A stretch of DNA of 64,000 bases, taken from an uncultured Flavobacteriaceae bacterium. GTDB taxonomy: Bacteria; Bacteroidota; Bacteroidia; Flavobacteriales; Flavobacteriaceae. Below, piece by piece: positions 42,295 to 51,163 of the stretch (position 1 is the first letter of the stretch; every line of letters starts with the position of its first letter). The stretch lies in the NCBI GenBank assembly GCA_947487895.1, contig CANKYF010000004.1, forward strand, positions 333,041 to 397,040, written 5' to 3'. Position numbers and translations under genes: made by a program. The notes beneath the pieces were generated by a model. The model was not told the DNA's origin. It did no database searches and saw only the letters and a program-made list of their open reading frames with translations.

Positions 42295-44448
42295 TTATAG
42301 ATTATCTAACTGATTACTCTTTTTATCTTCGCTTATTGTCCAGAAGAATCCAATAAAAAAGAATTGGTCTGCAGCAGGTCTAAGCGCTCGTCTATTAAAT
42401 TGCCCATTTAAATCTGGCATACTCGAATATTGATATCCATTAATATTTTTTATCCCTAGAACATTATTTACTGAAGCATACAATATTTTTTGAGGAGAGA
42501 TTAAATACGCCCAATTCAAACTTAAACTATTAAAAGGTTTTGTTTTTTCATTTAAAAAACCGGATTCATTTGGGTTCGTATATGTTCTACCTGATGCCAA
42601 CCCATAACTAAATCCAACCTGACTACGTAACTTTTCAATCCAATACTTGCCTACGAAAGACATATTATGCTTATTCGCAAAATTTGGTTGTGCTTCCATT
42701 GGGTAATTCCTGTAATCTCTTTTTGTGTCTAAAAAAGAGTAGCTTACCCAATAATCAAAGTTTTTAATACTGTAACTATCTCTCCAGAACAAGTCTAAAC
42801 CTCTAGCAAAACCATCTCCATTGTTATTAAAATCACTATCAAAGCCTGCAAAATCTGTATCAAACTTTACCAAGTTATCATATTTTTTATAGTAAGCCTC
42901 AGCTCTAAAAATGCGTTTATCTGCATTGTATTGATAATTCATTATGTAATGCGTGGTATTCTCAGATTCTAGACTTTGTTCAAATTTCAGTACATCACTT
43001 GTTGGGTTTTGATAAAAATTACCATAAGCCAATGACAGTTGACTCTTTTTTGATGTTTTATAGGCTAAAGATAATCTTGGAGCTATCTTAAAATCTTTAA
43101 AGATTTCACTGTATTCTGCTCTAACACCAGTTTTAAAAGCTAATTTTTTAGAAATAAAAATATCCGTTTCAGCAAAAGCAGCTGCTATATTGTTATTGTA
43201 ACCATAATCAATCTCATCAATAAAATTATCTTGATAAGTTTCATTATAATCTGTGGCAAAATATTCTGCTCCATAGTACAGTTTAAATCTGTTACTAAAA
43301 CGGTTTTTAAATTTCAACTTGGCATGAAAGGAATTTTCAGTATTATCAATATTACTATCAATAATATTTAACTTATTGTTTGCGCTTGTAAAGCTCACAC
43401 CTCCAAACATAGACCAAGTATCTGTTAAAACACCGCTATAAGATCCATTAACATACATGTTTTTATTATTCAGCTTAAAATAAGCACCTTCAGGAAAATC
43501 AATATGTTCTTGAGTTAATTCAAAATTAGTAGTATCAAAAGCACTGTAAAGCTTAAATAAACCAGATTCCGTTTTATGTCTATAAACAGCTTCACCTGCA
43601 AATGTTTCATAAGGTTTCTCCCAATCGTTTCTATCTGGGAACAACCCAATGTATGGCGCCAAATTTATATAAGAAGCGTTTACACTTAAAGAACTTTTTT
43701 TCCATTTTTGTGTATTACCTAAAGAAGCACCTACACTCATAATGCCAATATCTGTTTTCTCTTGATCTGGTTCATCTACAGTATTTAATAATAATACACT
43801 AGATAATGCTTGACCGTATTCGGCAGAATATCCGCCCGTTGAAAACGTAATACCATCAAATAAAAATGGAGAATAGCGCCCTCTGGTCGGTACATTATTT
43901 GTTGTTGGTGTATAAGGTGTAAACACACGAATACCATCTATAAAAATTTGAGTTTCATTAGCATCACCCCCACGTACAAATAAACGACCATCTTCTGATA
44001 CTGTTGATGTTCCTGGTAACGTTTGTAGCGCCCCTACAAAATCACCCAAAGCACTTGCAGTTGTTACTACATCTAAAGGTTTTAAAACATTTACCTTACT
44101 ATTATCTCCTGCAGAAAAAGTACCCGCAGATAGTACTACTGCATCTAATGTACTTACATCTTCTTTTAACTTAATCTCCAAGTCTTTCATATAAGTTAAA
44201 TCTCCAACCATAGTATAAGTTTCATAAGATAAATAGGAAACTACTAAGGTTTGTGTTCCTGTTTCTGAAGTTGAAAATGAAAAAACACCCTTTTCGTTTG
44301 AAGTACCTCCATCATAAGTTCCTTCTAAATAAATATTAGCTCCAAAAATTGGTGCTCCTTTAGTATTATACACTTTACCATTAACAGTTGTTTGTCCTTG
44401 AATTTGAAAACTTAATAATGCGATTAAAATGATGATTAGTTGTTTCAT
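42295..44448 (-). CDS. TonB-dependent receptor with carboxypeptidase-like N-terminal domain
   Basis: The protein has 717 residues. After the signal peptide (MKQLIIILIALLSFQIQG) comes a CarboxypepD_reg-like domain (TTVNGKVYNTKGAPIFGANIYLEG), the plug (LSAGTFSAGD ... TLPGTSTVSEDGRLFVRGGDANETQIFIDGI, with TLPG and the RGG signature), and a 22-strand type barrel ending in aromatic IGFFWTISE. It carries a substrate over the outer membrane; none can be named. There is no SusD partner beside it. The upstream region has the same 21-bp repeat arrangement as the DUF2141 operon, so the receptor is probably controlled by the LytTR regulator. Confidence 0.92.
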   Translation of the reverse strand: MKQLIIILIALLSFQIQGQTTVNGKVYNTKGAPIFGANIYLEGTYDGGTSNEKGVFSFSTSETGTQTLVVSYLSYETYTMVGDLTYMKDLEIKLKEDVSTLDAVVLSAGTFSAGDNSKVNVLKPLDVVTTASALGDFVGALQTLPGTSTVSEDGRLFVRGGDANETQIFIDGIRVFTPYTPTTNNVPTRGRYSPFLFDGITFSTGGYSAEYGQALSSVLLLNTVDEPDQEKTDIGIMSVGASLGNTQKWKKSSLSVNASYINLAPYIGLFPDRNDWEKPYETFAGEAVYRHKTESGLFKLYSAFDTTNFELTQEHIDFPEGAYFKLNNKNMYVNGSYSGVLTDTWSMFGGVSFTSANNKLNIIDSNIDNTENSFHAKLKFKNRFSNRFKLYYGAEYFATDYNETYQDNFIDEIDYGYNNNIAAAFAETDIFISKKLAFKTGVRAEYSEIFKDFKIAPRLSLAYKTSKKSQLSLAYGNFYQNPTSDVLKFEQSLESENTTHYIMNYQYNADKRIFRAEAYYKKYDNLVKFDTDFAGFDSDFNNNGDGFARGLDLFWRDSYSIKNFDYWVSYSFLDTKRDYRNYPMEAQPNFANKHNMSFVGKYWIEKLRSQVGFSYGLASGRTYTNPNESGFLNEKTKPFNSLSLNWAYLISPQKILYASVNNVLGIKNINGYQYSSMPDLNGQFNRRALRPAADQFFFIGFFWTISEDKKSNQLDNL

Positions 44449-44488
44449 ATTTAAAAGTTATACTATGATTAATTTCGATTAGCTAGGA

Positions 44489-44559
44489 CAAATTTGCTAC
44501 AGAACTAAGTTTTTCTAAACTTTAAATAACCGAATTGTAAAATCTTGTGGATGAATTGA
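44489..44559 (-). promoter_or_regulatory. Candidate LytTR-operated promoter of the TonB receptor gene
   Basis: On the minus strand, TCAATTCATC (44550-44559) and ACAATTCGGT (44529-44538) are direct repeats with a 21-bp period. After exactly 32 nt comes CAAATTTG (44496-44489), a weak -7 element (nAnnTTTG). The arrangement matches 40397-40467 in period and spacing, while the sequences between the boxes differ. Confidence 0.72.
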
Positions 44560-44576
44560 AAGTTGTTCTCAATACA

Positions 44577-44596
44577 ATTTCGATAAACATCGAAAT
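44577..44596. repeat. Hairpin ATTTCGAT/ATCGAAAT
   Basis: ATTTCGAT (44577-44584), loop AAAC, ATCGAAAT (44589-44596) is a perfect 8-bp stem in the 252-nt gap between the TonB receptor and the sigma factor genes. It is followed by CACTCGAACTGACG, a sequence common in flavobacterial intergenic repeats. Confidence 0.7.
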
Positions 44597-44700
44597 CACT
44601 CGAACTGACGTATTTGATTATTTTGAATAAAATTTTATTTTCACTTTACTGTAACATTTATCATTTTTAAGCTACTTATAGATATAACCAAACCATCATA

Positions 44701-45195
44701 TTGAAAAACGAACTAGAACAGAATTTTGTAAAACAACTTGAACAGCATCAAAATATCATACACAAAGTGTGTAGATTATATACCAACAATTATGATGCTC
44801 ATAATGATTTGTTTCAGGAAATTACCATTCAACTTTGGAAAGCATATCCTAAGTTTCGTGGTGATTCAAAATTCAGTACTTGGATGTATAGGGTTGCTTT
44901 AAACACTGCTATTACTCTTTACAGAAAGTCTAAAAGAACTATTAACACCCAAGATTATGACGGTGTAGCGTTTAAAATGAAATCTGAAGACTATGACGAT
45001 ACTGAAGAACAACAATTAAAAATACTTTATAAAGCGGTACATCAATTAAACGATATTGAAAAAGCACTTGTTTTCTTGTATTTAGAAGACAAAGATTATA
45101 GAGAAATAAGCGAAACTATGGGGATTAGTGAAGTAAATGCCCGCGTGAAAATGAATAGAATTAAGAAAAAACTAAGAACCATTTTAAATCCTTAA
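44701..45195 (+). CDS. ECF-type RNA polymerase sigma factor (TTG start)
   Basis: The protein has 164 residues. Region 2 (LYTNNYDAHNDLFQEITIQLWKAYPKFRGDSKFSTWMYRVALNTA) and region 4 (LVFLYLEDKDYREISETMGISEVNARVKMNRIKKKL) are both present, the standard ECF layout without an additional domain. The frame starts with TTG at 44701. It is followed after 3 nt by a membrane protein gene that may be its regulator. It is divergent from the TonB receptor gene, with 252 nt between them. Confidence 0.92.
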   Translation: MKNELEQNFVKQLEQHQNIIHKVCRLYTNNYDAHNDLFQEITIQLWKAYPKFRGDSKFSTWMYRVALNTAITLYRKSKRTINTQDYDGVAFKMKSEDYDDTEEQQLKILYKAVHQLNDIEKALVFLYLEDKDYREISETMGISEVNARVKMNRIKKKLRTILNP

Positions 45196-45198
45196 CAC

Positions 45199-45819
45199 AT
45201 GGATGGATTAGATTTATTAAAAAAAGACTGGAATAAACAAGAAGTACAAGATAAACTTACAACTAAAGATATCTTACCAATGCTTCATAAAAAATCTTCA
45301 TCAATTGTAAAACTTTTGTTTTACATAAGTATTGCTGAATTAGTTTTTTGGACTTTAGTAAATAGTATTCCTTATTTCACCTCTGAAACTTACAAAAACA
45401 AGTTAGATTCAATTTATTCCAACGGTCTTATGATTGGGCTAACGTTTTTTAGTTATGTCGTTATCTTAGTTTTTATTTTTCTACTATATAAATCTTATAA
45501 ATCTATTTCCGTTACAGACAATATCAAAAGTTTAATGAAAAGTATTATAAATACTAGAAAAATAATCAAATATTACGTTCTATATAATCTCATTATGATA
45601 GGAATATCAATGATTATTGGTTTTTACTATTCCTCTCATTATGACCCTAATGTTATTAAAGCAATTGAAAGTGCTGGTATGTCTATGTATATTGTTATTA
45701 GTATTATAGTTTCAGTAGTGTTTATAGTAGTAATATGGCTATTTTATAGACTTATTTATGGTTTACTTCTTAAACGCTTAAATACAAATTATAACGAACT
45801 TAAAAAACTGGAGATTTAA
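45199..45819 (+). CDS. Membrane protein, probable partner of the ECF sigma factor
   Basis: The protein has 206 residues and four membrane helices (LLFYISIAELVFWTLV, MIGLTFFSYVVILVFIFLLY, YYVLYNLIMIGISMIIGFYY, MYIVISIIVSVVFIVVIWLF). The N-terminal 45 residues are soluble (WNKQEVQDKLTTKDILPMLHKKSSSIVKL), in the position of an anti-sigma domain. No known anti-sigma family is recognisable; the role as a sigma regulator is inferred from the 3-nt gap. Its stop overlaps the stop of the convergent pseudouridine synthase gene by 3 nt. Confidence 0.75.
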   Translation: MDGLDLLKKDWNKQEVQDKLTTKDILPMLHKKSSSIVKLLFYISIAELVFWTLVNSIPYFTSETYKNKLDSIYSNGLMIGLTFFSYVVILVFIFLLYKSYKSISVTDNIKSLMKSIINTRKIIKYYVLYNLIMIGISMIIGFYYSSHYDPNVIKAIESAGMSMYIVISIIVSVVFIVVIWLFYRLIYGLLLKRLNTNYNELKKLEI

Positions 45820-46394
45820 AAGAATTTATTAACCTCAACAACATCTCCTACCTGCATATTGTTTAAATGAATATTACCCACTCTAACACGCACTAATCGT
45901 AAAGTAGGATACCCAACTGCCGATGTCATTTTTCTAACCTGCCTAAACTTACCTTCATTTAAAGTAACTGAAATCCAACTTGTGGGACCGTGTCTTTCAT
46001 CCCTAATCTTTTTAGAACGAACAGGTAAACTAGGCACATCACTTAATTTAAAAACGTTGCAAGATTTGGTTTTATATTTTCTACCTTCAAAACCAATTTC
46101 AACACCAGATTTTAATTGTTCAATAGCTTCAACAGTTATATCTCCATCTACTTGCGCATAATATTCTTTATCTACTTTTTGGCTGTTGATGTAATCACTT
46201 ATTTTACCATCTGTAGTTAACAACAAAAGACCTTCAGATTTTTCATCTAAACGCCCAATTGCCATGATATTTTCTGGAAAATCATGAAGTTCGCCTAAAA
46301 ATCGTTTTTTCTGCTGCTTAGAATCATTACTCTTAAACTGACTTAAAAAACCATATGGTTTGTAGATGATGAAATTGCTACTTTTTTGCAACAT
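45816..46394 (-). CDS. Pseudouridine synthase, RluE/RsuA family
   Basis: The protein has 192 residues. It has no S4 domain, as in RluE. Motifs: NFIIYKPYGFLSQF, the catalytic aspartate in AIGRLDEKSEGLLLLTTDG, VDKEYYAQVDG and the C-terminal GKFRQVRKMTSAVGYPTLRLVRVRVG. The enzyme makes pseudouridine in 23S rRNA (RluE acts at U2457 in E. coli); the exact site is inferred from family. It is last in a minus-strand set with a GNAT-like gene and a BKACE gene. Confidence 0.9.
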   Translation of the reverse strand: MLQKSSNFIIYKPYGFLSQFKSNDSKQQKKRFLGELHDFPENIMAIGRLDEKSEGLLLLTTDGKISDYINSQKVDKEYYAQVDGDITVEAIEQLKSGVEIGFEGRKYKTKSCNVFKLSDVPSLPVRSKKIRDERHGPTSWISVTLNEGKFRQVRKMTSAVGYPTLRLVRVRVGNIHLNNMQVGDVVEVNKFF

Positions 46395-46397
46395 TAC

Positions 46398-47042
46398 TTA
46401 AACATAACGCTTTAGTAAAATGGTTTTTTTATATCTTTTAAACAAGACTATACTTAGATATAATTTAGTATGTTTCGCCTTAAGTTTTTTCTTAAATTTT
46501 TTGCTCGATTTGTTAAAATACTCACTAATACTATATACCCTCGTTAAATTTAATTCTTTACAAACTTGATAACAGTGATATCTTAAGTAAGGAGCAATTC
46601 TTCGTCCTCTATAAGCTTCAAACGTATACATACTATGTAGATAAGCTTCATGTCTATCAAACTTAAAAGTTTTACCCCTAAATAAGTAAAAATCTCTTTT
46701 TATGAACATAAACGCAACTATAGCTTCGCTATCTTTAATTCCTACACAAATTTGTCCTTCTTTTATATAAGAGCTTAAGTCTTTATCATAACTCCCGCCT
46801 ATTAATGATTGAGCATTTTTCACATCTTCTTCACTAAAATGAGTTATAGAAAAACCTGGAGTATCTCCTTTTACTTCAGGGCAAAGAATAGTATCATCTC
46901 CTTCTAAAGTCCAGAAATAAGGCATAAAATCTACTCCTAAAAGAGCCAATTTATTTCTTATACCTTGAAAAATCAAACCATGGCGAATAATGTTCCAAAG
47001 CCAATGTAGCCTATAAAACTTTTTATTATTTCCTTTTTCCAT
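46398..47042 (-). CDS. GNAT-like acyltransferase
   Basis: The protein has 214 residues. A central GNAT-type motif A (EAYLHSMYTFEAYRGRRIAPYLRYHCYQVCKEL: acetyl-CoA loop RxGRRIA) and a preceding beta region (GQICVGIKDSEAIVAFMFIKRDFYLF) suggest N-acyltransferase activity. The lysine-rich C-terminus (SSKKFKKKLKAKHTK) may bind nucleic acid or ribosomes, which would suit the neighbouring pseudouridine synthase. Substrate unknown. Three and two bases separate it from its neighbours. Confidence 0.75.
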   Translation of the reverse strand: MEKGNNKKFYRLHWLWNIIRHGLIFQGIRNKLALLGVDFMPYFWTLEGDDTILCPEVKGDTPGFSITHFSEEDVKNAQSLIGGSYDKDLSSYIKEGQICVGIKDSEAIVAFMFIKRDFYLFRGKTFKFDRHEAYLHSMYTFEAYRGRRIAPYLRYHCYQVCKELNLTRVYSISEYFNKSSKKFKKKLKAKHTKLYLSIVLFKRYKKTILLKRYV

Positions 47043-47044
47043 AG

Positions 47045-47908
47045 TTATTTTCTGCCGTACTCTCCATTTCCGGGAGCAAGATTCATTTTTTCGCGAAATT
47101 CTTTTGGAGACATTACGGTTCTTTCATTGGCTTCTGCAATTACATGAACTCTTTCCAAAAGTTTAGAATTTGTTGCTAATTTGGTTCTTGCAGTATCATA
47201 CCAAATATTATCTTCTAACCCAACTCTAACACCTCCACCAAAAGCTAAAGACAAAGAATTCATTTTTAATTGTTCATTTCCTATACCAGCTAAACTCCAA
47301 AAAGAGTCTCCTGGCAAATCATTAATCATTACGCCAGCATGTAATAAATTGGCTTGTGAGCAAGCTATATTCCCAAATAATAAGTTAAAATAAAATGGCG
47401 GATCTAATAAGCCTTTCTTCTCTAAATATTTTGCATAGTTAATCATACCAATATCAAACGCCTCAAGCTCAGGTACAATCCCCTTTTCTTTCATAATTCT
47501 TGCTAAGCTTTGAATCATATCTGGCGCATTAACACTTGCTGTTTTATTAAAATTTAAAGAGCTTAAGGTTAAACTACCCATATCTGGTTTTAAATTACCT
47601 TCGAGCATTAAAGGTTCGCTTCGCTTTTCAAGCTCACCAAAATTTCTGCCACTTAGAGATAAACATACCACCAATTCTGGAGCGTATTTTCTAATACCTT
47701 CAACTATTTTACTATAAATTTCTTGCTTATAAGTTGGTACACCTGTAACTTCATCGCGTGCATGCAAATGCACCATGGTTATACCAATTTCTGTGGCTTT
47801 GTGAACGTCTTCTATTATTTCTGAAACACTAACTGGTACATGAGAGGTCATTTCCTTAGTAGGAATCATACCCGTAGGTGTAAAATTCAATATGAACTTA
47901 TTATCCAT
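47045..47908 (-). CDS. 3-keto-5-aminohexanoate cleavage enzyme-like protein (BKACE)
   Basis: The protein has 287 residues, the BKACE family length. The metal motif HLHARD appears in TMVHLHARDEVTG, followed by the later GDSFWSLAGIGNEQLKMN and GGGVRVGLEDNIW (catalytic and substrate region). BKACEs cleave beta-keto acids with acetyl-CoA. Which of the several known substrates is used cannot be read from the sequence; no lysine-fermentation genes are near. Confidence 0.88.
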   Translation of the reverse strand: MDNKFILNFTPTGMIPTKEMTSHVPVSVSEIIEDVHKATEIGITMVHLHARDEVTGVPTYKQEIYSKIVEGIRKYAPELVVCLSLSGRNFGELEKRSEPLMLEGNLKPDMGSLTLSSLNFNKTASVNAPDMIQSLARIMKEKGIVPELEAFDIGMINYAKYLEKKGLLDPPFYFNLLFGNIACSQANLLHAGVMINDLPGDSFWSLAGIGNEQLKMNSLSLAFGGGVRVGLEDNIWYDTARTKLATNSKLLERVHVIAEANERTVMSPKEFREKMNLAPGNGEYGRK

Positions 47909-47978
47909 GAGAAAGTAAGTAAGGTTAAAAATTTATTTTTGATTTGGATTACAATTATAAAATTTAATATGTTCTTAA

Positions 47979-50273
47979 TCAAGAATTTTTAACTAAAATA
48001 CTATAAACAAGCTCTTTAGTAACGTTTCCCCCCTTAATTTCCTGTTTTACAGTCTCAAAGGTAACCTTAAAATCACATCCAGTAGCATAGTTACTACAAC
48101 CATACGCTGTTTTTCCTTTTAAAACACTTCCTTTCTTACATTTAGGACATATGTTTTCTTCTGATTGAGTCTTCACAGACGTTTTTTTTGGTTCTAACTT
48201 CAACTGAAATTCATCATCAAATCTCAATAATCCTTCAACAGAACCATTTTCAGTTTTAAACCCTTTTAAATTTACGGTACTTCCTTTTTGCAATAATCTT
48301 ATAAATTGTTTCTCAGAAATTTTTTTATCATAAACTTTAAATGGTAATTTTAAATTACAGCCAGATTTGTAATTACTACAACCATAAGCAGATTTACCTT
48401 TTAAAACTTTTCCTTGTTTGCATTTAGGGCAGTTTTCTGAAGTGATATCATCTTTCTTTTCAGTTCGTGATTTCACCTTATTTTTTTGTGTGTTGGTTTC
48501 ATGCGAAATATTAGCGCGCTTAGTTTCTCTTCTAACTTCGTAGACCAAGGCGTCTACCATACGTTTCATGTTTTTTATAAAAGCACCTGCACTAAAATCA
48601 CCTTTTTCAATATCTTTTAATTGCTTTTCCCAACGCCCTGTTAATTCGGCAGATTTTAATAAATTATTCTGAATGGTATCTATTAGTTGAATACCAGTTT
48701 CTGTAGGTAATACTTGTTTTTTATTTCGTTTTATATATTTTCTTTTGAAAAGGGTTTCAATAATATTGGCTCGTGTTGAAGGACGCCCAATACCATTCTC
48801 CTTCATTAAATCGCGCATTTCTTCATCATCAACCTGTTTACCAGCTGTTTCCATGGCTCGTAATAAAGAGGCCTCCGTAAACTGATTAGGCGGTTTGGTT
48901 TCTTTTTCTAAAAACGAAGGTTCATGAGGACCTTTTTCTCCCTTTACAAATTGGGGCAATAATTTATCTTTTGTCACACTGAGCGCAGTCGAAGTGTCAA
49001 AAACCACTCGCCAACCTTTATCCAATATTTCTTTACCTGTTGTTTTAAAAGACACGTCGGCAGCTTTACCTATTACATTGGTATTAGCTACTTGACAATC
49101 ATCATAAAACACAGCAATAAATCGTCTTACAATAATATCATACACTTGTTTGTGCGCAGGCTGCAATCTGTTTTGAATACCTGTTGGTATAATTGCATGA
49201 TGATCTGTTACTTTTTTATCATTAAAAACCTTAGTTGATTTTTTAATTTTTTTACCCAAAAGTGGTTGTACTAAATTGGAGTAATTAGTGAGTTTTTTTA
49301 AAATCCCTTCAACCTTAGGATAAATATCGGTTGGTAAAAACGTGGTATCTACTCTTGGATACGTAACCACTTTTTGCTCATACAAACTTTGAACTATTTT
49401 AAGTGTTTCATCTGCCGAAAATCCAAATTTAGTATTACAATACACCTGTAATCCTGTTAAATCAAAAAGTTTAGGAGCATACTCTTTTCCCTTCTTTTTA
49501 GTAATAGATACTATTTCAAAATCACTTTCTTTTACTTTTTCGGCTAAAACTTGTCCGTCTTCCTTTTTAAAAAAGCGTCCTTCTTCATAGCTAAAAAGTG
49601 TATCTCTATATTTGGTTTGAAGCTCCCAATAAGGTGTTGGCTTAAAATTCTCAATTTCTTTAAATCTATTAACTACCATGGCCAAGGTAGGTGTTTGTAC
49701 CCTACCTACTGATAGTACTTGCTTATAACCTCCATGCTTAACTGTATATAATCTAGTGGCATTAATACCTAATAACCAATCTCCTATGGCTCTTGAAAAA
49801 CCTGCATAGTATAAATTATCGTATTCATCTGAAGGTTTTAAGTTTTCAAAACCTTCTTTAATAGCCTCTGTTGTAAGTGATGAAATCCAGAGACGTTTCA
49901 CCTCCCCTTTATAATTGGCCTCATTCATTACCCAACGTTGAATAAGCTCTCCTTCTTGACCTGCATCCCCGCAGTTTATAACAACATCTGCTTTTTCAAA
50001 TAATCTTTTTACAATATTAAATTGTTTTTGAATTCCTGAATTTGAAACCACTTTTACTTCAAATTTCTCTGGAAGCATTGGTAGGTTATTTAAGTCCCAA
50101 CTTTTCCAATAGGGTTTATAATCAACAGGCTCTTTAAGTTTGCATAAATGACCAAACGTATACGTTACTGCATAGCCATTGCCTTCAAAATAGCCATCGT
50201 GCTTAGATTTTGCTCCTAACACTGCTGCTATTTCTCTAGCTACACTGGGTTTTTCGGCAATACATACCTTCAT
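47979..50273 (-). CDS. topB: DNA topoisomerase III (TopB) with repeat-derived insertion
   Basis: The protein has 764 residues. The TOPRIM domain is at the N-terminus (KVCIAEKPSVAREIA; INCGDAGQEGELIQRW), the active tyrosine is Y305 in VVTYPRVDT, and two C-terminal zinc-ribbon-like repeats end in YGCSNYKSGC and YGCSNYATGC. It relaxes and decatenates DNA as a type IA enzyme. Residues of about 425-434 (DTSTALSVTK) are encoded by the short repeat at 48972-48999, which is in frame in a poorly conserved loop between VVF and the LLPQF segment. Otherwise the enzyme appears intact. Confidence 0.93.
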   Translation of the reverse strand: MKVCIAEKPSVAREIAAVLGAKSKHDGYFEGNGYAVTYTFGHLCKLKEPVDYKPYWKSWDLNNLPMLPEKFEVKVVSNSGIQKQFNIVKRLFEKADVVINCGDAGQEGELIQRWVMNEANYKGEVKRLWISSLTTEAIKEGFENLKPSDEYDNLYYAGFSRAIGDWLLGINATRLYTVKHGGYKQVLSVGRVQTPTLAMVVNRFKEIENFKPTPYWELQTKYRDTLFSYEEGRFFKKEDGQVLAEKVKESDFEIVSITKKKGKEYAPKLFDLTGLQVYCNTKFGFSADETLKIVQSLYEQKVVTYPRVDTTFLPTDIYPKVEGILKKLTNYSNLVQPLLGKKIKKSTKVFNDKKVTDHHAIIPTGIQNRLQPAHKQVYDIIVRRFIAVFYDDCQVANTNVIGKAADVSFKTTGKEILDKGWRVVFDTSTALSVTKDKLLPQFVKGEKGPHEPSFLEKETKPPNQFTEASLLRAMETAGKQVDDEEMRDLMKENGIGRPSTRANIIETLFKRKYIKRNKKQVLPTETGIQLIDTIQNNLLKSAELTGRWEKQLKDIEKGDFSAGAFIKNMKRMVDALVYEVRRETKRANISHETNTQKNKVKSRTEKKDDITSENCPKCKQGKVLKGKSAYGCSNYKSGCNLKLPFKVYDKKISEKQFIRLLQKGSTVNLKGFKTENGSVEGLLRFDDEFQLKLEPKKTSVKTQSEENICPKCKKGSVLKGKTAYGCSNYATGCDFKVTFETVKQEIKGGNVTKELVYSILVKNS
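48972..48999. repeat. Short interspersed repeat inside topB
   Basis: TGTCACACTGAGCGCAGTCGAAGTGTCA lies inside the topB coding sequence and preserves its frame. Its core GAGCGCAGTCGAA is shared with the intergenic copies at 36422-36493, and with a variant form (GAGCTTGTCGAA) at 59676-59698. Confidence 0.9.
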
Positions 50274-50294
50274 TTACGTTTACACTTTAAATTT

Positions 50295-50321
50295 TGGATT
50301 CCCGCATTCGCGAGAATGACA
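50295..50321. repeat. Short palindromic repeat (ATTCCCGCATTCGCGAGAAT type)
   Basis: The sequence GGATTCCCGCATTCGCGAGAATGACAG folds as ATTCCCGC / GCGAGAAT and is a familiar genomic palindrome family. It lies in the 164-nt gap upstream of topB. Confidence 0.7.
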
Positions 50322-50437
50322 GTTTCAATGGACATTTCTGTATAAGACACAGAAAATATTTTTTCAAGTGATGCAAAATATGAAATTTGGTCTCTTTTTT
50401 AAAAGAGATTTATTAGTAGTTATTAACGAGTTTTTTA

Positions 50438-50677
50438 TTAAGAAGGATTATAAACTTGACCTCTATGTGGTTTAAGAGCATCTCTTACTTTTCGCATATT
50501 GCTTTCTAGCACTACCAAAAATGCCAATGAGTGCATATCATTTAAGTGTTCAACGCCTGTAATATTTAGCTCCAAGTTTTCTGCAACTATGTATTCTTTT
50601 AAATGAATAAGGTGATGCTCTGCAATTTTAGCGGCATCTGGCCCTCTAAAATCCCAAATAAGTTTAAGCTGTCGCAT
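50438..50677 (-). CDS. Small conserved-looking hypothetical protein
   Basis: The ATG at 50677 lies one base after the stop of the DUF2059 gene and gives 79 residues (MRQLKLIWDFRGPDAA). A longer frame starting at 50722 overlaps the DUF2059 gene and is unlikely. The sequence shows a compact alternating pattern (HLIHLKEYIVAENLELNITGVEHLNDMHSLAFLVV) with no signal peptide. I do not recognise a family. Co-transcribed with DUF2059. Confidence 0.7.
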   Translation of the reverse strand: MRQLKLIWDFRGPDAAKIAEHHLIHLKEYIVAENLELNITGVEHLNDMHSLAFLVVLESNMRKVRDALKPHRGQVYNPS

Positions 50678-50678
50678 T

Positions 50679-51125
50679 TTAATATCCTTTCTCCTGCATT
50701 TTTTTTGCAAAGTCTTCTCCAATTTTCATTCCCCATTGTTGACCAACTTGCATCGCTTCTTGCATAATCACTGGAGTTTTAGAAGCAAATTTTTTACCTG
50801 CTTCTGTTTGATAAAAATTTATAATAGCATTAATATCATTTATTGTTAAATGCTTTTTATATACAGGTACTAGTAAATCTACAAGTTCATCCATTGAAGA
50901 ATTTTGAAATTCTTTTTCTAAACCTTCCCATACTCCAGAATCTACTTGAGAATATTGATTTTTAAACATACTAAACATTTGTTTTATGGCTACTTGATAG
51001 GTTTCTTCTGTACCTGACACTTTAAACATTTTAGTTAATGCATCTTTATAAGTATTATCTGATTGGGCAAACGTTGAAAACGATATAACTAAAAATAATA
51101 TTAAGGTTGGGAATAGTTTTTTCAT
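50679..51125 (-). CDS. DUF2059 exported protein
   Basis: The protein has 148 residues with a signal peptide (MKKLFPTLILFLVISFSTFAQ). The DUF2059 core is visible: EETYQVAIKQMFSMFKNQYSQV and LTINDINAIINFYQTEAGKKFASKTPVIMQEAMQVGQQWG. The family is found widely in the periplasm and has no assigned role. It lies 38 nt downstream of the beta-lactamase-like lipoprotein gene. Confidence 0.9.
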   Translation of the reverse strand: MKKLFPTLILFLVISFSTFAQSDNTYKDALTKMFKVSGTEETYQVAIKQMFSMFKNQYSQVDSGVWEGLEKEFQNSSMDELVDLLVPVYKKHLTINDINAIINFYQTEAGKKFASKTPVIMQEAMQVGQQWGMKIGEDFAKKMQEKGY

Positions 51126-51163
51126 GATTTTGTAATTGTTTAGTTTAATGGTTTATAAAAGTA

